DNA of 64,000 nucleotides from Sphaerisporangium sp040683095 (GTDB lineage: Bacteria > Actinomycetota > Actinomycetes > Streptosporangiales > Streptosporangiaceae). The position numbers and the translations under genes were made by a program. Location of the stretch: contig NZ_JBFBCI010000023.1 in the NCBI RefSeq assembly GCF_040683095.1, positions 53,044 through 117,043 on the forward strand, in the 5' to 3' direction. The notes beneath the pieces are model-generated. The model ran no database searches, was not told where the DNA came from, and saw nothing but the letters and a program-made list of their open reading frames with translations. Numbering within the stretch: position 1 is the stretch's first letter; the number at the start of each line of letters is the position of its first letter. Below are positions 1 through 8,638 of the stretch, one piece after another.

Positions 1-815
1 GTCGGCGTGGCGTAGTCGCCGTTCCTGGCGGAGATCTGCATCACCAGATGGCTGCGGAACAACTCGCCCACGAGGGGCTCGAAGACGAAATTGGTGGCGA
101 AGACGGCCTCGGCCCAGTCCTCGATCGCCGTCAACCGCTCGACGTTCTCCCGCACCCCCTGCCAGATCGGGTCGGTGTGCCAGACGTCGCGGTGCGCCGT
201 CCCGTCGAAGTCCGGGAGGTTCTCGCTCAGCTCGAGGTTGTAGAGGGCGAGGTCCTGCGCGAAGCGCAGCTTGTGCGTGCCGTTGACGGCGAGCGCGGTG
301 TTGATCATGTTGGTGGGGGCAGACCGCTGGGTCGACACGAACACGTGCATGCCGAGCCCGTTCTCGGCGTGCATCCAGGCGCCCACGTGCCGTTCGACGA
401 ACGTGGTCCAGCTCCGCGTCCACGCACGGTAGGCACCGGCCCGGCGCGCGTTGTCGAGGTTGAGCTGGGTCTGCCGCACGATGCTCGAGTTGTTGCGGTA
501 GATCGTCTGCTCCCATTCCTCGTTCGGGTCGAGGAAGGCGTGCCAGTTGCCGGACCGCAGCGCCGTCCAGTCCTGGGGGTAGCCGGCGTCGCCGTTGGCG
601 AAGGAGTAGATCCAGCCCTGGGTGAGGTGCCTGTCAGGGTCGGGCTGCACGTCGAAGGTGACATCCTCGTACATCGACGCGCGCAGCTTCTTCGGCTTGA
701 AGTAGTTGAACGCCCGGCTGGTGGAACTGGGGAAGGTCAACGCCCCGGCCTCGGCGTCGGTGAGCTCCGGCTTGGGGAAGCTCCTCTGCGCCTTTTGCTC
801 GGTAGGAGTCGCCAC
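1..815 (-). CDS. prmC: Propane monooxygenase, small hydroxylase (beta) subunit, partial
   Basis: This is the non-catalytic beta subunit of a soluble diiron monooxygenase; it packs against PrmA and stabilises the hydroxylase. The reading frame starts at a GTG (813-815) preceded by AGGAG and stays open to the left edge, so about 271 codons are present and the C-terminus is missing. The N-terminal stretch with YEDVTFDVQPDP and QGWIYSFANGD, followed by a helical region rich in Trp, Asn and His, fits the actinobacterial PrmC/MimC beta subunits. It follows prmB by 38 bp on the same strand, so the three genes form one operon; the coupling protein PrmD would be expected next, outside the window. An alternative name in mycobacterial-type clusters is MimC. 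The family call is firm; substrate preference within short alkanes is inferred. Confidence 0.88.
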   Translation of the reverse strand, partial: MATPTEQKAQRSFPKPELTDAEAGALTFPSSTSRAFNYFKPKKLRASMYEDVTFDVQPDPDRHLTQGWIYSFANGDAGYPQDWTALRSGNWHAFLDPNEEWEQTIYRNNSSIVRQTQLNLDNARRAGAYRAWTRSWTTFVERHVGAWMHAENGLGMHVFVSTQRSAPTNMINTALAVNGTHKLRFAQDLALYNLELSENLPDFDGTAHRDVWHTDPIWQGVRENVERLTAIEDWAEAVFATNFVFEPLVGELFRSHLVMQISARNGDYATP

Positions 816-853
816 GGCTGTGCTCCTGTTCTGCTCGGTACGGCCGCGGGCCG

Positions 854-1855
854 TCACTGCGATCCCGCGGTGGTGGTGAACTTGTCGAAGTAGATGCGCT
901 CGCGTGGCACGCCCTTGCTTTCCAGCAGGGGGATCGCCGCGTCGATCATGGGTGGAGGTCCGCACAGGTAGGCGTCGACCTCGGACAGGTCGTCTTCGGC
1001 CCGGTCCAGCGCCTCGGTGACCAGTCCGCCGCCCTCCTCCGACAACACGGGCACGAACCTGAAGCCCGGCAGGTCGCTCTCGAATCCCGCCATGAGGTCC
1101 AGGTGGAACAGGTCGCGCGCCGTACGGGCCCCGTAGTAGTACCGCGCTCCACGCCGGATGCCCTGTTCGCGCATCTGGGTGAGCAGGGAGAGGATCGGCG
1201 CCATGCCGGCGCCGCCGCCGACGAAGACGATGTCCCTGGCCGACTTCTCCCGCAGGGTGAACGTGCCGTACGGGCCCTTCACCTGGAGCGTGTCACCGGG
1301 GTGAAGGCCTTCCCGCAGCAGTCCGGAGAACCTCCCGCCGGGATAGCACTTGATGATGAAGTCGAGGTGGTCTCTCCCGACATTCGCCATGGAGAACGAA
1401 CGCCACTCGTCGGCGCCGGGGATCCGGACGTCGACGTACTGCCCCGGGGTGAACGGCACCTCTTCCGCCGGCACCAGCCGCAGAGCGGTGATGTCGTGGG
1501 TGAGGGGGGTGATTTCAGCGACCTCGGTGTCCACCAGCCTGGGGGGCACCCCGGCGTGGATCATCTCTTCGTCGTAGTTGATCAGCTCGATCTGGAGGTC
1601 GCTGTAGGCGTGCGCCTTGCACAGCAGGACATAGCCCTCCTCGCTTTCGTAGTCCGCGAGCGCGAACGTGGAGTAGCGGTCCATCTGCAGGTCGCCGTCG
1701 AGCAGGAAGGACTTGCACGACGAGCACTGACCCTCCTTGCAGCCGTGCATCAGCATGACGCCCTGGCGGAAGGCCGCGTCGAGGATGGTCTCCTCCTCCT
1801 CGACCTCGATCTCCACATCGACCGGCTCGAACCGGACCCGGTGCTTGTCTCCCAT
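854..1855 (-). CDS. prmB: Propane monooxygenase reductase (2Fe-2S/FAD/NADH)
   Basis: This 333-aa electron-transfer subunit takes hydride from NADH and passes single electrons through FAD and a [2Fe-2S] cluster to the PrmA diiron centre. The N-terminal plant-type ferredoxin domain (about residues 1-95) has the four cluster cysteines in the expected spacing at C39, C44, C47 and C79 (GCKEGQCSSC...LLC). An FAD-binding domain follows, with RSFSMAN near residue 150, then an NAD domain with GGGAGMAPILS and a C-terminal YLCGPPPMI segment. It lies between prmA (76 bp upstream) and prmC on the same strand, the usual prmABCD order. It could equally be named mimB. Length and domain order are normal and nothing is missing. 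Confidence 0.92.
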   Translation of the reverse strand: MGDKHRVRFEPVDVEIEVEEEETILDAAFRQGVMLMHGCKEGQCSSCKSFLLDGDLQMDRYSTFALADYESEEGYVLLCKAHAYSDLQIELINYDEEMIHAGVPPRLVDTEVAEITPLTHDITALRLVPAEEVPFTPGQYVDVRIPGADEWRSFSMANVGRDHLDFIIKCYPGGRFSGLLREGLHPGDTLQVKGPYGTFTLREKSARDIVFVGGGAGMAPILSLLTQMREQGIRRGARYYYGARTARDLFHLDLMAGFESDLPGFRFVPVLSEEGGGLVTEALDRAEDDLSEVDAYLCGPPPMIDAAIPLLESKGVPRERIYFDKFTTTAGSQ

Positions 1856-1931
1856 GTGGTCTTCTCCCTCGTGGGCTTCCTGACCGGGGGCGCGGCAGAT
1901 CCCGCGACGGTTCCGCGCCCCCGCCTCCGGG

Positions 1932-3569
1932 TCAGACCCGCGTTACGTTGGGGTTCGCGCGATACTCGGCGAGATGCGCCGCGCGCTGCTCGGAGGTCAT
2001 CTCGTTGAGCGTGACGTTCGGGCTCGGGAACGGCAGGCCGCGGACGTCGTCGAGGGTCCAGAGCTTCTTCGGGTCATCGAGATCCACATGCGGCTGCGGG
2101 ACGAGCGTCTTCCCGTCGTCGCGGACGTAGCCGAGGTCCTTGATGATGTCGGCGAGGTCCCAGCCGTGGTAGAGGGTCTCCCACTCGCGCTTGCCGGTCA
2201 GCCGGCCCATGGACGGCGTGTCCCGGCCCTCGTAGGTGGGCCGGAAGGCCACGCTGTCGGTCCAGTGGCAGGTCTCCGAACAGTAGGTGCGCCACTGGCC
2301 GTCGACCTCGTCGGCGATCATGTCTTCGCGGATGAGGCAGGGCACCATGCAGGTCCAGCAGCGGTGCGGGTACTGGTATCCGACCTCCTCGAAGGCGATC
2401 GGCTTGTTCCGCCCCGGGTGGCGCAGCCGGTTGTAGGCCTCCCACCAACGGCCGTACTGGTTGTACCAACCGGGGTACTTGTGCTCGAACCACTCGAAGT
2501 CATCGTCGGTCATCCCGTCGATCCGCCAGAAGTTCACCGGCCACCCCGTGGCGAAGAACTGCGCGACCTTGTGGACGTAGCCCTTGTTGTAGATCCGGTT
2601 CCAGGCCTCCTCGACCAGTTCGTGCGGGATCTTCAGGCCGTACTTCTCCAGCGGGATGAGGTAGCTGCGGTAGTAGTCGTCGTAGATCCACCGCCGCCAC
2701 ATCTCGGCATAGCTGTCGCGGTCCTTGCGGCGGTCCTTCGTGCCGTACTCGATGAAGGTGCCGATGGCCGCGTCGACCACGCAGTGGTTGTTCCACCAGG
2801 CGTAGCGCAGGTCGCGCTCCAGAAGCTGCCGGTTCTCCTCGTCGGCCAGTGCCATCAGCAGGATCGAGTAGCCGTTGCTGATGTGCCGCGACTCGTCCGA
2901 CTGGACCGAGTGGAACACCGTGGGCAGCAGGTAGTCGCCGTTGGCCGACGCCTCCGACGGCATCGCGACGAACAGCGTGTTGGTGAACGCGGTCTCGGCG
3001 ACCAGGGTCAGATAGACATTGGCCGCGGTGATCGCGTCTCCGGTGATGAACCCCTCACCGAACTGCCGCCCGATGGTGCCCGCGTAGCAGTTGGCGAAGG
3101 CCTTCTCGCTGATATCGAAGCCGGCCGGGTCGATGTAGTGGTTCATGTACAGCCGCTTGAGGTTCATCTGGATCGTCGAGTGCCGGACCTCGTCGATCAT
3201 CTGTACGGCCAGGCCGTTGTGGATCTCGGGGTTCGGCACCGCCCCGATGGCCATGGGCATGGCCCGCGCCGCCGAGATCTCCGGGAACGGGATGATGGAC
3301 AGGAACAGCTTCTGCCACTCCATCCACCGCTGCTGGACCTGGCGGAACATGTTGCCGCGTATGGCCCCGTCCATCGCCCCGAACACGCGGTTGTCCTTCT
3401 CCTCCTCCATCGGGAAGTAGGACCGCAGGACCTGCTTGAGCGGGTCCTTCTTGGGGGACTTGTCGAACCTGTAGTCGGTGGCGAAACGCGTGGCTGGCGT
3501 CGCGAAGGTCGGCTCCCAGGAGAGCTCGGTGATCTTCTGGTGCGCCTTGGTGAGACTCTGTCGGCTCAC
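1932..3569 (-). CDS. prmA: Propane monooxygenase, large hydroxylase (alpha) subunit
   Basis: Catalytic subunit (545 aa) that inserts one oxygen atom of O2 into propane or similar short alkanes, ketones or phenols. The GTG at 3567-3569 is chosen because GGGAGA lies just upstream and the protein then begins MSRQSLTKAH, the usual PrmA/MimA N-terminus; the frame is open further upstream but that part looks non-coding. All six diiron ligands are visible: E97, E127 and H130 (EVRH), E192, E226 and H229 (ESRH). Each sits at a constant offset of 17 from the methane monooxygenase MmoX ligands as I recall them. A Cys-rich segment near residues 420-450 (CWTCMVPC and YCSETCHW) is typical of this subgroup. 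First gene of the operon; probably activated by the divergent regulator. Confidence 0.93.
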   Translation of the reverse strand: MSRQSLTKAHQKITELSWEPTFATPATRFATDYRFDKSPKKDPLKQVLRSYFPMEEEKDNRVFGAMDGAIRGNMFRQVQQRWMEWQKLFLSIIPFPEISAARAMPMAIGAVPNPEIHNGLAVQMIDEVRHSTIQMNLKRLYMNHYIDPAGFDISEKAFANCYAGTIGRQFGEGFITGDAITAANVYLTLVAETAFTNTLFVAMPSEASANGDYLLPTVFHSVQSDESRHISNGYSILLMALADEENRQLLERDLRYAWWNNHCVVDAAIGTFIEYGTKDRRKDRDSYAEMWRRWIYDDYYRSYLIPLEKYGLKIPHELVEEAWNRIYNKGYVHKVAQFFATGWPVNFWRIDGMTDDDFEWFEHKYPGWYNQYGRWWEAYNRLRHPGRNKPIAFEEVGYQYPHRCWTCMVPCLIREDMIADEVDGQWRTYCSETCHWTDSVAFRPTYEGRDTPSMGRLTGKREWETLYHGWDLADIIKDLGYVRDDGKTLVPQPHVDLDDPKKLWTLDDVRGLPFPSPNVTLNEMTSEQRAAHLAEYRANPNVTRV

Positions 3570-3617
3570 GTCGTCTCCCTGCTTTCCGGTCGGAATCACG
3601 ACACGGCCATGACAGCG

Positions 3618-3652
3618 GAGACGGAGACGACGCGGCGTCTCATCTTGAGACG
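3618..3652. promoter_or_regulatory. Repeated GAGACG boxes with a perfect 17-bp palindrome between prmA and its activator
   Basis: The divergent intergenic region holds GAGACG at 3618, 3624 and 3647 and its complement CGTCTC at 3636. The last two form a perfect inverted repeat, CGTCTCA-TCT-TGAGACG (3636-3652). The position, about 70-80 bp upstream of prmA and 80-130 bp upstream of the regulator, suits an upstream activating sequence for the AcoR/MimR-like protein. The repeats are seen directly; the role as its binding site is inferred. A terminator is unlikely because both flanking genes point away. Confidence 0.5.
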
Positions 3653-3767
3653 GGCAGGGTGACGGCACTCCCTCTACCGTTGGGGTCAACCAGGGCGTAG
3701 CCTCGGCGTAACTTCGGTGTCACATTTTGAATCCTTGGTCCGGCGCTCCAGGGAGGCGATGTCGGTA

Positions 3768-5579
3768 ATGGGTGCCTCGAGGCTGATCGCCCAAGCACGA
3801 GAACGCTTCATCGAAGCAGGCGACTTCACTGGTGGGCGCATACGCGAACCAATCGAGGTCTCTTGGCGCCGTTCCCAGTTCTTCGGCGTGGATGTGGACA
3901 AGCTGGATCCCCCGTACCGGCCGGACGTGGATCCCGGCACAGCCCTCAGCCTGGCGGCGCGGCCTGCCCTGGACCGGCTCGAGTCGGCACTGACCGGAAC
4001 ACCGATGACCGTGATCCTCACCGACGCGCGTGGACGCGTGATCGCGCGCAGAGCGGGAGAAGAGTCGCTCAACAAGCTCCTCGACCGCATCCGTCTGGCC
4101 GTCGGATTCAGTTACGCCGAGGAATATGTGGGGACCAACGGCATCGGCACGGCACTGGAGGACAAGCGGGCCTCCCACGTTTTCGGCGCCGAGCACTACT
4201 CCGCCCGTCTGCAGGGGATGTCGTGCGCGGCGGCGCCCATCCGGCATCCGCTCAGCGGCCGCGTCGAAGGGGTCATCGACCTCACCTGCCGCTCCGCTCA
4301 CGCCAGCCCGCTGATGACCGCACTCGTCCAGGAGGCCGCGGCCGATATCGCACACCGCTTACTGGAGGACAGCACCGAGCGGGAGCGGGCGCTGCTGGCC
4401 GAGTTCCTCTCAGCGACGAGAAGGGCCGGCAGACCCGTCGTGACCGTAAGCGACCAGCTCGTCATCACCAACCCAGCCGCCGCACGCCTTCTTCAGCCGA
4501 ATGACCAGGTAACGCTCCGCGACCGCGCGCTCGAGCTCCTGGATTCGCGACGAGATACGGTGGACAGCATCGTCCTGTCCAGCGGGCAGGTGGCGCGGGT
4601 ACGCTACCGGCCGATCGAGGTGGGCACGGTCGCCGCGGGGGCGGTGATCGAGATCAATCTCAACGACGAACCGGGCCAGAGCATCCGTGTTCCGCCACGG
4701 CCTGAGGCTCCCTGGGGCGGCCTGGCCGGCCGGCATCCCTCCTGGCTCAACGTCTGCCAGCAGGTCGAGACCCGATGCCGCGCGCGTACCTGGACGCTGC
4801 TTCTCGGTGAGCCCGGAGTGGGAAAGCTGGCGATCGCGGAAGCCGCCCACCGCCGCTGCTTCCCCTCGTCTCACGTAGCGGTGCTGGACGCCGCCGACTG
4901 CGAGCCGGACGTTCCCGCTTGGCTGGACCTGCTCCGCTCCCACCTGCGCGAGCCTTGTGCGACCGTCATCCTGCGCCATGTCGATCGCTTGGATCACGCC
5001 AGCACACGGCTGCTCACCCTGACGCTGGAAGAGGAGGCCGGGGTCGCGGGATCCGGGGCATGGGTGACCGCGACCGCGACGGACGAGACCAGTGCCGCGG
5101 TGCTGGAGCTTCAGGACTTCTTCCCGGTCACCGTCGCCGTGCCGCCCCTGCGTCACCACATCGACGACCTTCGCGAGCTCGTTCCCGCACTACTCCAGCG
5201 ACGGCAACGCGAACGGCGTGTGACCTGCTCAGGAGAGGCGATGCAAGTGCTGCTGCGCATGGCATGGCCGGGGAACGTCGCCGAACTCGACCGCGTGCTC
5301 GGGGCCGCCCTGCTCAGACGCCGTGCAGGGCTAATCCAGGTCGGTGACCTGCCCGAGCGGTGCCACGCGATCACGCGCCGGATCCTGACTTCATTGGAAG
5401 CGGTCGAGCGTGACGCCATCGCCCGCGCGCTGATCGAAGCAGCCGGCGACAAAGCCAGGGCGGCGACCCTCCTGGGCATCTCGCGAGCGACGATCTACCG
5501 CAAGATCCAGACCTACGGCATCGACGTCCGGGAGCAGGTGACGGCGAGACGCGTGCCACAGCCGGGCCCCCGATCGTGA
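3768..5579 (+). CDS. AcoR/MimR-like transcriptional activator (GAF, degenerate AAA+, Fis-type HTH)
   Basis: Probable activator of the prm operon, divergently placed as in mycobacterial mimR-mimABCD. With the start used here the protein is about 603 aa. An N-terminal GAF sensory region (GTNGIGTALE, HYSARLQGMSCAAAPI, roughly residues 50-200) is followed by an AAA+-like region with a P-loop (GEPGVGKL). A C-terminal Fis-like HTH reads AATLLGISRATIYRKIQTYG. The GAFTGA loop that contacts sigma-54 is not present and the Walker B region is weak, consistent with actinobacteria generally lacking sigma-54. Start choice: ATG 3768 has GGGAGG 11 nt upstream; ATG 3759 (only 2 nt from it) and GTG 3717 (no ribosome site) are alternatives. 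Inducer is unknown, probably substrate or product of the monooxygenase. Confidence 0.8.
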   Translation: MGASRLIAQARERFIEAGDFTGGRIREPIEVSWRRSQFFGVDVDKLDPPYRPDVDPGTALSLAARPALDRLESALTGTPMTVILTDARGRVIARRAGEESLNKLLDRIRLAVGFSYAEEYVGTNGIGTALEDKRASHVFGAEHYSARLQGMSCAAAPIRHPLSGRVEGVIDLTCRSAHASPLMTALVQEAAADIAHRLLEDSTERERALLAEFLSATRRAGRPVVTVSDQLVITNPAAARLLQPNDQVTLRDRALELLDSRRDTVDSIVLSSGQVARVRYRPIEVGTVAAGAVIEINLNDEPGQSIRVPPRPEAPWGGLAGRHPSWLNVCQQVETRCRARTWTLLLGEPGVGKLAIAEAAHRRCFPSSHVAVLDAADCEPDVPAWLDLLRSHLREPCATVILRHVDRLDHASTRLLTLTLEEEAGVAGSGAWVTATATDETSAAVLELQDFFPVTVAVPPLRHHIDDLRELVPALLQRRQRERRVTCSGEAMQVLLRMAWPGNVAELDRVLGAALLRRRAGLIQVGDLPERCHAITRRILTSLEAVERDAIARALIEAAGDKARAATLLGISRATIYRKIQTYGIDVREQVTARRVPQPGPRS

Positions 5580-5595
5580 CGACCCGGCTGAGCGG

Positions 5596-7293
5596 TCAGT
5601 AACGAATCCCGAAGAGGCTCCCGTCCTCCCGCTCCTCGGTCATCTCGGCGCAGAGTTGGTAGTCGAGATCGGGACGCTCCCGCAGCGCGTCCGCGAGCCG
5701 GTCCGAGTCGATCGTCGTGATGTACTGGAGGCCTTCCTTCCGGCACGTGTCGGCGACGAGGTCGAGGGCGCCGGCGACCTGGCGGGCGTCCACGTGCTCG
5801 AAGAGATGACTGTCGTGCACGAGGAAGTCCGGGCCATGTCCGGCTCGCTTCGCCGTCACCGCCATGCACAGGTCGAAACAGAACAAGGCCATGCCCTGTA
5901 CGTCCTTTGTGGCGCCGCCGCCGATGGTGGGGACGAATTTGTAGCCGGACCGTTTGGCCTCGATGGTCAGCGCCGCGGGCCGCCTGTCGCCGTAGAGCCG
6001 GTACGCGAACGACGCGTACAGGCGTGAGATGTCCGCGATGTGGTCGCGCCGGTCGTGCAGATCCGAGCTGATCTGCAGGGCGAGTTCCGCCGAACGAAGT
6101 TGGACGTGGCGGTTGGCGTTCCCCCAGCGGTCGACGATGGCCCGGCGCTCCATGAGTTCGCTGAGCCGGCCGTCGACGACGGAGATCTGGCGCTGCAGTT
6201 CGCTGTAGGTTTCGAACGCCCCGCCGGCCTCCAGCAGGCGCATCAGCTCGGCCCGTTCCCGGTCGAGCCCGCCCAGGTCCTCGCGTTCCTGCGAGATCTC
6301 CCGCAGCCGCCGGGCATGCTCCGCCTCCAGGTAGCGACGCCGGTTGGCGACGATCGAGTGGTGGAACGCCTCGACCTCGTCGAAACGGCGGGTCACCAGG
6401 TCTGGGAGCACGATGCCCACTTGTTCGAAGACATCGCGAAGGTAATCCCGGTCGGGCAGGCTCTCCTCGTCCTGCGAAAGCGCCTTCTCGATGTCCTTGG
6501 CGCCGCCCTCGAGGAGCACGAGCCGATCGTTGATGTCGCGGATTCGCCTGCTGAGCTCGTCGACCTGCGCACGGTGCCGGGCGTAGCGGTCCGCCACGTG
6601 GAACTCCGTGATCTCCCGGGCGAGATCGTCACGCTGGATCTGCAGGGTCCGGATCTGGGCGTCGAGGTCATTGGCCCTGCCCAGCGTCATGCCCACGATC
6701 GAATCCTTGGCGGCCCTCCTCAGCTCGCGCAGGTTCTTGTCGGTCTCGCCCACCTCACGCACCTTCGCCACCAGATCCACGTCCAGGGCGAACAGATACG
6801 CGAGGGCGGGTTGCGCGTCGGCTGCCCGCTGTTTCCGGTAGGTCTCCGTCGGAGAAACGAATCCACCCGCCGTGACGTCTCTGAGGTAGTAGGCCATCAA
6901 GGACCGGAACGACGGTTCGTTGCCGCCTTCGGTGAGCCCGAACAACCCTTTGCCGAGGTAGGCGCGAAACTTCGAGATCCGCATTCCCGCCCCGTTCACC
7001 TGGGCATACGCGAGATTCTCCACGCTTCGGCCGATCGTTCTCGGCTGGCCGAAGAGATCGAGGGTGAGGCCGAACTCCGCGTGCGCGAACTCCGTACGGC
7101 GAAGCGGATGGCCGAGCCGGACATCGGACCCCAGCAGGAAGTCCAGGAGTCGCACGAAGCTCGTCTTGCCGAGCCGGTCGCCGCCGTCCTCCGCGGTGGG
7201 CGTCGGGCTCCTTCGGGCGATCGCGATGTTCAGGCCGTCTCGGAAACGCGCGGTTTTGAACCCGGGCAGGTTACTTTTGAGCTCATACAGCAC
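5596..7293 (-). CDS. ABC-3C system ATPase, DUF2326 family (SMC/Rad50-like)
   Basis: A 565-aa ABC-type ATPase with an SMC-like layout: an N-terminal P-loop half, a central heptad-rich coiled-coil region (about residues 180-420) and a C-terminal half. The Walker A is degenerate but retains the essential Lys (DRLGKTSF, K43). The C-terminal half has a Walker B-like PDFLVHDSHLF. N-terminal wording such as SFVRLLDFLLG and the C-terminal arrangement match DUF2326 proteins of ABC three-component systems. In this class the ATPase is thought to sense invading nucleic acid or nucleoprotein and license the partner effector. It overlaps the MC6 gene by 11 bp, so it is translationally coupled as the last gene of a three-gene operon, and it ends 16 bp from the convergent regulator gene. 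Confidence 0.75.
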   Translation of the reverse strand: MLYELKSNLPGFKTARFRDGLNIAIARRSPTPTAEDGGDRLGKTSFVRLLDFLLGSDVRLGHPLRRTEFAHAEFGLTLDLFGQPRTIGRSVENLAYAQVNGAGMRISKFRAYLGKGLFGLTEGGNEPSFRSLMAYYLRDVTAGGFVSPTETYRKQRAADAQPALAYLFALDVDLVAKVREVGETDKNLRELRRAAKDSIVGMTLGRANDLDAQIRTLQIQRDDLAREITEFHVADRYARHRAQVDELSRRIRDINDRLVLLEGGAKDIEKALSQDEESLPDRDYLRDVFEQVGIVLPDLVTRRFDEVEAFHHSIVANRRRYLEAEHARRLREISQEREDLGGLDRERAELMRLLEAGGAFETYSELQRQISVVDGRLSELMERRAIVDRWGNANRHVQLRSAELALQISSDLHDRRDHIADISRLYASFAYRLYGDRRPAALTIEAKRSGYKFVPTIGGGATKDVQGMALFCFDLCMAVTAKRAGHGPDFLVHDSHLFEHVDARQVAGALDLVADTCRKEGLQYITTIDSDRLADALRERPDLDYQLCAEMTEEREDGSLFGIRY

Positions 7294-7534
7294 GGCTTTT
7301 CCTCACCAGCTCTCCGTTGTGCTCATCGACGACGCCGATCGCGTAGAGGACATCGAGGGCCAGCGAGAACCACCAGAACGGCAGCGCGGATCTCATGCCG
7401 CGCATCGACCGCCACTCCAGCAACCGATCCCAGACCGCGCTGACGCTGCCGGGCCGTTCGAGCTGGATCAGTATCTGGGCGCCGATCGCCAGCAGAGCCT
7501 GGTCGGTCGGTATGGCCTTGTCAGGAAGCAGCAC
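7283..7534 (-). CDS. ABC-3C middle component, MC6-like
   Basis: An 83-aa protein beginning MLLPDKAIPTDQALLAIGAQ and containing SVSAVWDRLLEWR and a C-terminal LDVLYAIGVVDEHNGEL, resembling the MC6 middle components of ABC three-component systems. These small winged-helix-like proteins bridge the ATPase and the effector. It overlaps the upstream effector gene by 14 bp and the downstream ATPase gene by 11 bp, the tight arrangement expected of a stoichiometric complex. On its own the sequence is short; the assignment draws much of its strength from its position between a DUF2326 ATPase and an effector-like protein. Confidence 0.7.
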   Translation of the reverse strand: MLLPDKAIPTDQALLAIGAQILIQLERPGSVSAVWDRLLEWRSMRGMRSALPFWWFSLALDVLYAIGVVDEHNGELVRKSRAV

Positions 7535-8450
7535 GGCGGTGCTCCTGAGGCGCCTCGAAGATCTCGCACTGCTCGAAGAAGTGGGTGACGACCATGAGCG
7601 CCGCGCTGCGCTGCTGGGTCTTGTCCGGGAAGCCGTTCATGCCGAACGCCTCCGCGACCAGGTCGTCACAGAGGGCGTGGAAGACCGCGTCGGAAGAGTC
7701 GAGGCGGGCGCGATGGCCCGCGAAACGGGCCCGCAGGTTCTCCGACACCTGGGCCTGCTCGCCTGGGGAGGCGAATCTGAAGTAATAGCGCACGTGTCCG
7801 GTGTGAATCTGAAATCGCTTGATCAGGTCGGTCACCGTGGCGCCGAAGGCGTTGTGCTCGATCTTGCCGTAGGCGACCTCCTCGACCGGATCCAGACCAG
7901 GGCGAAGGCGCGTCCGGGCGAGTGACTCCACGCAGCGCGCGATGTACGTCATCCCTGCCGGGTGATCGGACGGCGGCGAGCCGATGATCGTCGCCAGGTG
8001 TCCACGCGACAGGAACCCGCAGTGGTTCCACAGGACCTGGGGAGGCCACACCTCGATCCGCACGGAGCCGCGATGCTGCCGCCGCAACTCGATGACGGCG
8101 CGTGCCGCCATCTCGGGCAGCCCGTTCGCGTTGTTGTGCACGAACGCCCATCGGTCCATGCTGTCGCCCCAGTACTTCAAGGCCGTGGTGAAATCGCTTT
8201 CGACCTTCTTCGTCACGTACCGCTGATTCGGGTTGCTCGCACCATAGCAAGCCAGCATGAGGCCGCCTACCCACCCGTCGCAGCCCTTGTCACCTCGCCC
8301 GGCCGGATCGACGGCCATGAACTCGCCGGGATGAACCGCATGCATGAGGTCATTGACGAACGCCTGCCATTCGAAGCCGGTTTTTCTGATCGACAGAGAC
8401 ATGAATTGGCTGTGGAACCAGGCCCTGTCCTGGTCGTCATATGAACTCAT
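7521..8450 (-). CDS. ABC-3C effector, predicted restriction-endonuclease-like nuclease
   Basis: A 309-aa protein that opens the ABC-3C operon; the ATG at 8448-8450 has GAGGAA just upstream. The first 110 residues resemble a PD-(D/E)XK fold: a helix (FEWQAFVNDLMHAV), then GRGDKGCDGWVGG, a strand (LMLACYGA) and VTKKVESDF with a following KYW. The GDKGCDG element corresponds to the GDGGxDG catalytic loop of REase effectors. The usual QxK/ExK lysine strand reads ACYGA, as in other ABC-3C effectors with a YQVYAP-type strand. The C-terminal half would be the connector that binds the middle component. I infer a defence nuclease; the activity is not proven, and an inactive or altered nuclease is possible. 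Confidence 0.65.
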   Translation of the reverse strand: MSSYDDQDRAWFHSQFMSLSIRKTGFEWQAFVNDLMHAVHPGEFMAVDPAGRGDKGCDGWVGGLMLACYGASNPNQRYVTKKVESDFTTALKYWGDSMDRWAFVHNNANGLPEMAARAVIELRRQHRGSVRIEVWPPQVLWNHCGFLSRGHLATIIGSPPSDHPAGMTYIARCVESLARTRLRPGLDPVEEVAYGKIEHNAFGATVTDLIKRFQIHTGHVRYYFRFASPGEQAQVSENLRARFAGHRARLDSSDAVFHALCDDLVAEAFGMNGFPDKTQQRSAALMVVTHFFEQCEIFEAPQEHRRAAS

Positions 8451-8584
8451 CGGTTCCTCGAGAACCCATGCGTCGGCGAGCGTCACTATGCCGCTTTGAC
8501 CGTAACGCCGATTCGGCCCGATGAACAGACGTGCGGGGACGGCATCGATGACCGCGTCGGGAAGAAGGTCCGGGACGTGCGCGA

Positions 8585-8621
8585 AGGGCCTCTCCCCGGT
8601 GACCGCCTGGGGAGAGGCCCT
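8585..8621 (-). terminator. Strong hairpin terminator downstream of the RTX gene
   Basis: A perfect 12-bp stem, GGGCCTCTCCCC at 8586-8597 and its complement at 8609-8620, with an 11-nt loop and an extra closing A-T pair, sits 18 bp past the RTX stop codon. There is no long U tract, as is common in high-GC actinobacteria. It also insulates the downstream ABC-3C operon from read-through. Confidence 0.75.
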
Positions 8622-8638
8622 CGCGTGCAGGTTCTGGA

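Noticed and set aside
3768..5579. Sigma-54-dependent regulation of the prm operon
   Set aside because: No GAFTGA loop in the activator and no clear -24/-12 element before prmA.
8451..8584. Longer N-terminus for the ABC-3C effector
   Set aside because: The frame stays open upstream but a ribosome site sits directly before ATG 8450 and the upstream part runs into the RTX terminator.
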